From NCBI GenBank assembly GCA_030686995.1, contig CM060703.1:117127361-117191360 (forward strand): a stretch of 64,000 bases of DNA. The letters are read 5' to 3'. Positions 57,116 through 64,000 of the stretch are shown here, piece by piece (the stretch's first letter is position 1; each line of letters begins with the position of its first letter). The DNA is from Artemisia argyi. Taxonomy: Eukaryota; Streptophyta; Magnoliopsida; Asterales; Asteraceae. The translations under genes were made by a program, and so were the position numbers. The notes below the pieces were generated by a model. The model had not been told where the DNA came from and made no database searches. It worked only from the letters and a program-made list of their open reading frames with translations.

Positions 57116-59090
57116 TACACTCTTACCCTACCATCCAAAATAATACATCATTGGGAATGTACATTCCCCTTACACTTGAATTTTTATATACTTTACAATA
57201 AACTAATCTAATGACTCGAATCAAGATAATCAAAACACTTAGAGTACTTTTAATTATTAACGCACATATGGGGGTAATATATGATGTTCTTCCCCATTAC
57301 ACCACAACACAAGTACTTTACCCAATCGTCCCAAAACAATATGTACAAGATATGACTCGACTTAGCAACCATGTAATCAATTAGATAATTAACTAAGGGT
57401 TTAAACATGTAACAATAATGCACTAAAGACGAGTGCATACACGGAAGGCTAAGGCGATTTGGTTGCACATTTGGGTGGGTTGTAACAAATTCTTTCTTTA
57501 AGTAAAATGCTTAAAGTTAGAAACGAAAAGATAGGCTCGGAGGGGTGTACTAGGTGTTTCGTGCACTAAAAATGAGTACAACGCTAAGGTGTGGGAAAAA
57601 TTAATTGACTTTACTAGTCAAGTAATATGACTTAAATGGTCAAGTAATTATGATACGGGTTTAACACAAGGGTGATCCTAATGCCTCTTCTCATGTAGTA
57701 AATCCTACTACACGAATGTAGTCTCACTAGCGGTCTCGGGATGCATCACTAACGCAAGTTCTAGAATCTAAATGTTACTGGTACACTCATAAGCACTAAT
57801 AATGAATGCTTTTCCTATCAAATATAAAGGCGAACCTCACATATTTTGGTGGAAAATTTTTCTAAATGGTACGGTTTTGTGCTAGTCATACAACTCCTAT
57901 CCATGAGACGCTTGTTAAGGCTAAAGTTTCACTCCTAAATGTTGTAAAAAATTTTAAATTTGGAACTAAAACTACACTAACAAGTATTTCTCTTAGTTTT
58001 ATTACACACCTACCATCAAACAAACAAACTCAAGTGCAATAGTATTCTATAAGGTATCGTCATTTACCCTCCTCTTACACTTAGGATGAACATTGTCCCA
58101 AATGTTCAATTAAAGAATTTAAAAGTAAAATAGGTTAAAGAATGAAAACAAATACTCCCCTGATTCGTTTGGCGTGGATAGTGTGTCAACAAGGTTAGAT
58201 CTTCCTTCAAGAAAATGAATGTTCAAAGCTTCCCTTCCAGAAATATAAATCATCTTCTTGTCATATATAACCTGTTAAACCTGAGAAAACAAACAAGGCA
58301 ACCTTGCGTAAAATCGGTGGCAATCTATATATACTAAAAAGTCCTAGAAAACAAATTAAGATATAATGCTTGTGGAATGAATGTTTGCATATTTCCTGGA
58401 GTTTATAAAACTAAAGAATTAACAAAAACTTTAAGACTCCGTTAGAAAAAGAAAACTTGCAAAATTTCCAGAATTTTACACATGACACCGTCAGGAGTTA
58501 AGCCCTGACGCCGTCAGAAGTGACCTGCAGAAATCTTTATGTTAAGTTTCCGGAAAATTTCTGGAAAAACTTATGTCCTACTTCCTGGAAAATCCTTCAA
58601 AACATCATTATGACTCGATAAAAGCATTTGACTCTAACAAATACTAATACACATGTTCATTTAATATTGTGGCGAATCATGATCAATTTCGTTCTTAGAA
58701 ACAAATTTGGGGTTTCTACTTACACTTAGCTTTTGCAAAATACCTTTATATGAAGTTAAACGACAAAATAAAGCATTTTCACAATTTTAGTTCGAAACAT
58801 GATCTACCAACAATAAAATTATAGTATGCATATGGAAGAAAATAACAATCAAACAAATAAACACACACAAAACATGGGTTGCCTCCCAAGAATCGCTTTT
58901 CTTTATTTATGAGTCTTGTAGCTAGACTCAAGGTCATGGGCAATTACGTGACCTCATTTCTCGAGATGACGTATCCCATATAATTATGATCCTCACTATC
59001 GTGGTGGTGGTGTTTCAATCGATCGATACTTGCAGTCACCTCCGCTCCTCCTTTACTGTTCAAGGTAGCTGTCCCATCTTGGCGTATGCT
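56768..59090 (-). other. H 3' UTR
   Basis: A 2.3 kb non-coding region. GGTAGTCCGTATG is directly repeated at 56963 and 57011. A T/C-rich tract with a 37-base T run lies at 57020-57112. A block conserved with G's 3' UTR is at 57516-57791. ACACCGTCAGG and CTGACGCCGTCAG words at 58485-58522 echo the LTR array. The pure-Lys frame at 56950-57138 is an artefact. Confidence 0.75.
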
Positions 59091-59262
59091 TTAAATTTTG
59101 AACGGTCCATACCACCAGGGACTCGGCTCGTCTGGAGGTACTTTTATCTCTGAATGCCTTAGGAGTACTGAGTCTCCTTCTGTAAATGGTACATGATTCT
59201 CCATCGGTTGACTACATTCAAACTTGACATGAACTTTATTGCAGCTTTTGCCTCTCTCAGGC
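59091..59262 (-). pseudogene. H fragment with GPF-like motif
   Basis: In a frame shifted from the protease, the minus strand reads FTEGDSVLLRHSEIKVPPDE and WWYGPFKIQ. The W-GPFK string recalls the GPY/F module at the end of gypsy integrases. If right, everything from RT to the integrase core was deleted. The sequence continues code-like to about 58930. Confidence is modest. Confidence 0.45.
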
Positions 59263-59649
59263 TTAGTTTCTTTGTAGCTTTCGATTCTTGTTTCCCATGC
59301 AAGGATTTTTTTCTTGAACATGATTAGGCGATGTGTCAATGTTGTTTTCGAGCTTTCTTTTCATCAGGCTTTCTTGCACACATTGTGGGGTGATAGGAAA
59401 GCTAATCTTTCTTTTTCCTGACTTACATTCAATTTCCCTTTTTTCATACCTAATGACAGCTCTAGCGGTGGTGAGGAATGGTGCTCCAAGGATTATTGGC
59501 ATGCACCCGTCTCCTTTATCATCGATGATCATGAAATCGACGGGATACATGAACCCTGCAACGTTGACTAGTACATTCTCTGCAATTCTCAAAGGGTATA
59601 CATAAGAGTGACCAGCGAAGGATAGCCTAACACGGGTGGTGGCAGGCAT
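59263..59649 (-). pseudogene. H retropepsin-type protease, C-terminal half
   Basis: It is continuous in frame with the gag reading except for TAA at 59650-59652. It reads VYPLRIAENVLVNVAGFMYP, FMIIDDKGDG and MPIILGAPFLTTARAVI, which matches the D-ILG-PFL-TA end of plant retropepsins. The active-site half lies upstream as AFADQGSDVNLMPLTIY, with DQG where DTG, DSG or DLG is usual. Confidence 0.82.
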
Positions 59650-60790
59650 TTATGTGGTTAGTTGGGTATAAATAGTTAGGGGCATAAGATTTACATCCGA
59701 TCCTTGATCGGCGAAAGCATTCAGATATTGCAAATTCCCAATGCTGGTTGGTATCTCAAACTTCCCACAAGCCATATGCTTAGTAGCCACTTTTTGTATA
59801 AGTAGCTTCTCGAATACCGGTCCCCCAGGTAATGTATCATAATCATCTTTCCCCTCTTTCTCCTTCATTGAAATCTGTTTGGAGGATTGGTTACGCCCGT
59901 CACCCTTTATCCAATTTGTTATGGTATTCTTGTTTATATCATGTTTTAGGTAGTAACCTTGTGATTGGGATTTTGGCGGTTCCTCAATGGTTTGTTCACT
60001 AGGGGTTTCCTTTTCCTCATTATCCTCGTGGACAATCGTGATAGAATTAACAAATTGGGTAGTGGGGGTGGCACTTTCTTTTCTTAATAACATCATTTCT
60101 GGGGTTTTTTGGTTTGCGTATTCCACCACTAGGCTCATCATCTCCTTCATTTTCTCATGCATCTCCTCCTTTTGTTTATAAATAGCTTCCTCGAATTTAG
60201 CAAGTCGCTCAGAATGGGTTGCCATATACTCTCTCATTCGAGCTTCGAAATCTGGGCTGAGGTTTTGAGGAGGTGAATAAGGTGGGGCATAATTTTGAAA
60301 GGTTTCGACATTCTCTCTAGAGGGTGACTCAGACAACGGTGTTGGAATCATTTTTGAGACAGAATTGACTGTTGCAAGTCTAGGACTTAAAGGTCTCTTT
60401 TGTTTTTCCATGAGATAGTCAACCTTTGTCTCAAGTTTGCAAAGGAGTTCTTCGGAGATTTGATTGGTCTCCCCAGGTGTCGAGATTGTGTTGATAGCCG
60501 AGTTTATAACATGAGTAACTTCACATAATTCTTGATTATCGAAGGCAAGTTCATCAATAATTTCCCAAGATTCCTCGGCGTTTTTATCACGCAACCTGCC
60601 TCCGGCGGCTCGATCAATGGTACATTTGGTGTGAAAGTCGACATGGTCATAGAAGATTTGAACTAATAGCCAAATATTTATACCATGATGAGGGACTTTT
60701 TGGAGTAAGTCCTTGAAACAAGTCCATGCTTCATAGAAAGTTTCAGCTTGATGTTGTTGGAACATCAAGATATCATTTCTGAGCTTCGTA
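59650..60790 (-). pseudogene. H Gag (N-terminally truncated)
   Basis: About 380 codons are open to a TAA at 59650. KLRNDILMFQQHQAETFYEA and WTCFKDLLQKVPHHG are the retrotransposon Gag core of Athila/Tat-type elements. Next come a coiled coil around EARMREYMATHSERLAKFEE and then the protease N-terminal half with DQG. The N-terminus is missing: LTR L joins at 60790/60791, and the apparent start upstream (MGVLH from a TTG) comes from L's LTR. Gag would form the nucleocapsid in the cytoplasm. The long open stretch suggests recent decay. Confidence 0.85.
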
Positions 60791-61894
60791 TGTAACACCC
60801 CCAATTCATGTTGCAGCGGAATTCAACTTGGGTGTTACTCGATGGCACAACAGTCATAATAATAGAAAACGATTTCTAAACGAATCGTAATAAAAAGAGT
60901 TGTCATTCATATTATTCAAATATATCAAAGTTTACATAGTGAGGTCCCAAAATGTTGCATTGTTTCAAAACACATCAATATAAAGTCTATGATGTTTTTA
61001 TAGAATGACATAATTGTTTATAGCCTTCTTCCTTCGGTACGTGCCCTTCCCGCTCCATTCTTGATTATCATGGACCTGAAATACATGCTTAAGAGGTCAA
61101 CACAAAGGTTGAGTGAAATTCATAGAGTTTGTTTAAGGTTGAACACAATATGTTGGTAGTAATGAGTTAATTGGACTCATACTCATGTTAGAAAACAAAA
61201 CAGTTATTATTATGTACTAAGCTCATGCAACCAATACGTTAACGTGTACCAATATCAATCGGCGGTTATGTTGCCCCGGTAAGTACTTTGCCGTCATACT
61301 TAATGTTTTCAAATATAGTGCATTCATTTGAACTAACTGCTCAAACAAATGGGATTCGTCAATCCCAATAGGCCTATTCACAATACTCGCGCTCACTAAT
61401 ACTAGTGATTAAATGGTTCATGATGGGGCCTAGGATTGGCAAGGTAGGTACTTAGTAATAATAAAACAATCAGGCAGCATACAGTTTCAAAGCATTGTGT
61501 TCGGTTTAAAAGTAGCATGTATTTCCCCCAAGGGTTTGTAAAACATTAAAGTAATGTAAGCGGGGCTATGAACTCACCTCAAGTATGATAGCAAATAATG
61601 AAGGTGATGATCGGATCGTGTAGGTTTCTACGAGCAACCTAGAATAGAATGTTGCGACTTAGGATTTGTGTAAAGAATATAACGGAGTGCCTATATATAT
61701 GTTTTGCATTTAGTCCATGATGAGGTATGATGTATATTTGTAAGTCTTTGAAAGAAAGATTTATGAACATGTATGTTTTGGTATATCGTTTACTACCGTT
61801 CGGGCTAACATATTTCAGAAGTCATGTTAGTAAGCGTTCGAGGAGCCAGGACACTTTAACTCGTAAATCCACAACTCATCTCGACGGCTTACAT
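60791..61894 (-). mobile_element. LTR 'L', Tekay/A-family relative, truncated
   Basis: It begins TGTAACACCCCCAATTCATG, the reverse complement of a GGGGGTGTTACA LTR end. It is colinear with the A/C LTRs for about 1.1 kb: ATACATGCTTAAGAGGTCAA, CTAAGCTCATG, then ACCGTTCGGGC and GTTCGAGGAGCCAGGACACTT at 61796-61860. It stops at 61894, where LTR M begins, so more of it may lie beyond M outside the window. It cuts H's gag. Confidence 0.8.
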
Positions 61895-62220
61895 TGTAAC
61901 AATTCGAAATTTCAGGTTAACTTTTATTCCCGAAAATTTCACTATTCACTTTTACTATTCACTTTTTACTATTCATCTCAGGAATTTTTATTTCATATTC
62001 TCGAGTGATAAATCATTTCCATGGCAAATTAAATGTTTGACATTCGTCAGATCATTTTCTTGAAAGTTATTAAGGAATTACACGTTTTAGGGTAAAACGT
62101 CATTCAGAAATTCTACGTACAACGAAACTCGATCGCGTTAAGTGACCCCGTATCAGAAAAATGTTTGACATACTCATGATTTATTTGAGAATTAATCGTG
62201 ACTGAGAAAAACATGACCAA

Positions 62221-62296
62221 AGACTTCCCGACAGGTCACCCATGCAGTACTACTCTCGCATGAGCACGCTTAACTATTTGGGCAATTAACCGGTAG
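62221..62296 (-). other. 5S rRNA-derived fragment inside LTR M
   Basis: The minus strand from 62275 to 62221 matches the 3' half of plant 5S rRNA from AGTTAAGCGTGCT through CGAGAGTAGTACT and ATGGGTGACCT to GGGAAGTC. By eye 46 of 55 positions agree. That span covers the A box, intermediate element and C box, the internal RNA polymerase III promoter. ACCGG upstream (about 62287-62292) may extend the match, but the 5' half of the gene is absent. It is not a functional 5S gene. Its direction is opposite to the LTR. Confidence 0.85.
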
Positions 62297-62975
62297 ACCA
62301 CAAACGCGTTTCTAAGAAGATTTGAGTTTTTAAACTCATTAGAAAAAGTCAACATATTCTTTCCCTCCTCCATTGACCAAAAATCATCCCTTGATGTTAT
62401 AAGTCATTTCGTGATTTTTAGGCTTACGGTTTTAGGTCTAAAAGACATTTAATACCAACCGACACTAGACTGAGCCCAGCCTAGACATTATAAGTCATTT
62501 TAAGTCATTATTATCCTATTAGAAAAGTTACATTTTACTTTTCTCAATTTTACGCAACTTTCGTACGTTTTACGTATTACGCGTTTTAGACCCGTGTTTC
62601 CAGTTTTTAGCAGGGTTTTAGCACCCGATAGATCCTACCACTCATTTTATATTTTATTATGGAGTATATTGATGAGTTCTAGCATATTTATAAGTTTCAT
62701 ATTTTTAGGATACCCGGTTTTACGTTTCGTGACTTAATAACTTACGGTTAGCAATTTACGGAGTCAAAACTAGCTACATACTTAGGATATTATCATCCAA
62801 AGACCAAGAGTCATCATCTAGTCATCTTATCCCATTCCAAACCGCCACTAGGGGGGGGGGGCATTCACACTTGTGGCATCATCTCATGACTTTAGCCATT
62901 GGATCATTTTTATTTACAACTTTGTCTCCAAGTTTAGGTAGTTTCCTAGCCACCTTCCTAACCTCCTCATTCTTA

Positions 62976-62985
62976 CTATAAATAG
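62976..62985 (+). promoter_or_regulatory. TATA box of LTR M
   Basis: CTATAAATAG followed by AGAGCTC and a C/T-rich leader, the same layout as in A's LTR. Confidence 0.6.
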
Positions 62986-64000
62986 AGAGCTCATTTGCTT
63001 CCTTTCTTCACCACAAAAACGCCACAACCTTTTATCATAGCACCATGATCCTTTGATCTTCAATATACAAGTTACACTACAAAGTTCAAGGCCTTAGTAT
63101 TCTCTACCTAGTTCTTAAGTTTGTTTGGTGATTCCATGGTTGAATTAGGAGCTACACAAGGTGATTAGGGGCTGAAGTTAATGGGTTTTCACAAGGTCTA
63201 TATCAAGTCTATCAATGGTTACAAGAGTTATGGTGAAGGGTTTACAAGATTAGGTTTAGTGTCCTAGTTCTAAACTTGACTTCCTTTCTTTAGAAAGCCA
63301 AAAGTTGTAAGCAAACCCTTATACACTTTCTTGCTCAATATCATTTCATGCTTATTATGTTTCTTTCATGCTATATATGGTCTTTGTATTGTGTTCATGA
63401 TGTTTAAAAATGGATAAAACGAGTATTGATATACATATGTTAACTTATGACAAGTAAACAAGCAAACTAGTGATTTTTATGGAAAACCACGACCACAATA
63501 GTATAACTTTGATATTTGACACTTACTTACTGTTAAAGAGGACTTAACAAGGAAAACATAGCAATTTGAATCACCCAAAACGAGTACACGAGTCAAAAGT
63601 TATGACCATAAGAAGTTAGCGACACCAAAACGCCGAAACTGCCCATAACCTCCTGTTTGCATTCTGCCAATTTGAAAGTCCCACTTCTGGTCCGATTCAT
63701 CAAAAAGTTAAAACACGAAAGTTGTCCGGAACGACGTTTTCGTTCAGGATCAAAGAAGCTCGAGCCCTGAAAAGGCTTTCCGAGTGATATTTTCTTCAAA
63801 TTCTTAACAGCCCATTTTTAGACCAAAGTTACTATATAATGATTATATTTAGATGAGACCAAGAGGTCTAATGACCTAAAGCCAAGACTACAACCATGGC
63901 TAAAGCCAAGGTTGAGTCTTAAGACCATGGTAACAATGACCAAGGTCACGGCAAAGCCACGGCTAAAGACCATATAACTTTTAAAGATCAAAGCTTATAC

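Larger units (their letters stand above)
55392..60790 (-). mobile_element. Element H: Athila-type retrotransposon lacking pol core
   Basis: On the minus strand it has truncated gag (60790-59650), protease (59649-59263), a possible integrase-end fragment, a long 3' UTR (59090-56768), PPT and 3' LTR (56767-55392). RT, RNase H and the integrase core are missing between protease and UTR. It interrupts K after GGACT (55387-55391). Its 5' side is cut by LTR L at 60791. It is of the same LTR family as solo LTR I. Confidence 0.88.
61895..64000 (+). mobile_element. LTR 'M', B-like, runs off the window
   Basis: It starts TGTAACAATTCGAAATTTCAG, parallel to TGTCACAACTCACCATTTCAG of B, and shares the repeated CACTATTCA text that follows (61948-61978). 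The TATA box CTATAAATAG is at 62976-62985. Downstream, ACGAGTCAAAAGTTATGACC parallels B's rigid GAAGTTATGA region. It carries a 5S rRNA-like fragment at 62221-62296. The end is outside the window. The frame at 63593-63799 is not a gene. Confidence 0.75.

Noticed and set aside
56950..57138. Lys-rich frame and Phe-rich frame on the other strand
   Set aside because: They come from the homopolymer T tract in the H 3' UTR.
62221..62296. A functional 5S rRNA gene
   Set aside because: Only the 3' half is present, with about nine mismatches in 55 bases and no terminator at the right place; called a derived fragment.

Overview
This window holds no host gene that I can support. It is a stack of nested LTR retrotransposons plus one small hAT-type MITE. 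The base composition is AT-rich and the LTRs are 1.4 to 3.9 kb long. Plant lineages are recognisable: Ty3/gypsy Tat, Athila-type and Tekay-like chromovirus, and one Ty1/copia element. The host is therefore a flowering plant with a large, repeat-rich genome. The zinc-knuckle protein at 9540-11324, the long coiled-coil copia Gag and the gag-pro proteins resemble families I associate with Asteraceae (Tanacetum/Artemisia type). That family assignment is an inference, not a search result.

Layout, left to right. 1-3787 is the right part of a long LTR (J, + strand), with an Athila-type solo LTR (I, 925-2338) inside it. 3788-19489 is a broken Tat-lineage gypsy element (F, - strand: integrase, archaeal-type RNase H, RNase H, reverse transcriptase, protease and Gag end). 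F is split by a complete non-autonomous element (D, 5464-15986, + strand) and by another solo LTR (E, 16036-17463). 19490-50480 is an Athila-type element (G, - strand) with a 3' LTR, a long 3' UTR, an ATHILA ORF1-like pseudogene broken by a MITE, and a gag-protease pseudogene. G is split by a 23.6 kb insertion (A, 21828-45424, + strand). A contains a same-family element in the opposite orientation (C), and C contains a young Tekay-type element (B, 31189-40142). 50481-55391 is the front of a copia element (K, + strand) with an unusual leader repeat array and a decayed coiled-coil gag. It is cut by a second Athila-type element (H, - strand, 55392-60790). H is cut by a Tekay LTR (L, 60791-61894), which is followed by another LTR (M, 61895 to the end) carrying a 5S rRNA-derived fragment.

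Five-base target-site duplications fix the boundaries of I (TTTAG), D (ATGAC), A (CGATA) and B (ATTTA), and approximately those of E (GTTGG/GTCGG). The MITE has a perfect 8-bp duplication (CTCAGAAC). The order of events follows from the nesting: F first, then G, A, C and B on one branch; D, E and J also cut F; I cut J; K, H, L and M follow on the right. B is youngest, with about 20 substitutions between its 3.2 kb LTRs by eye.

The most interesting material is regulatory. Four Athila-type LTRs each carry their own CG-rich palindromic word repeated just upstream of the TATA box. The copia leader has 15 exact CGAGTAA words. A 5S rRNA internal-promoter region sits inside an LTR. The 3' UTRs of two divergent Athila elements share a conserved block.
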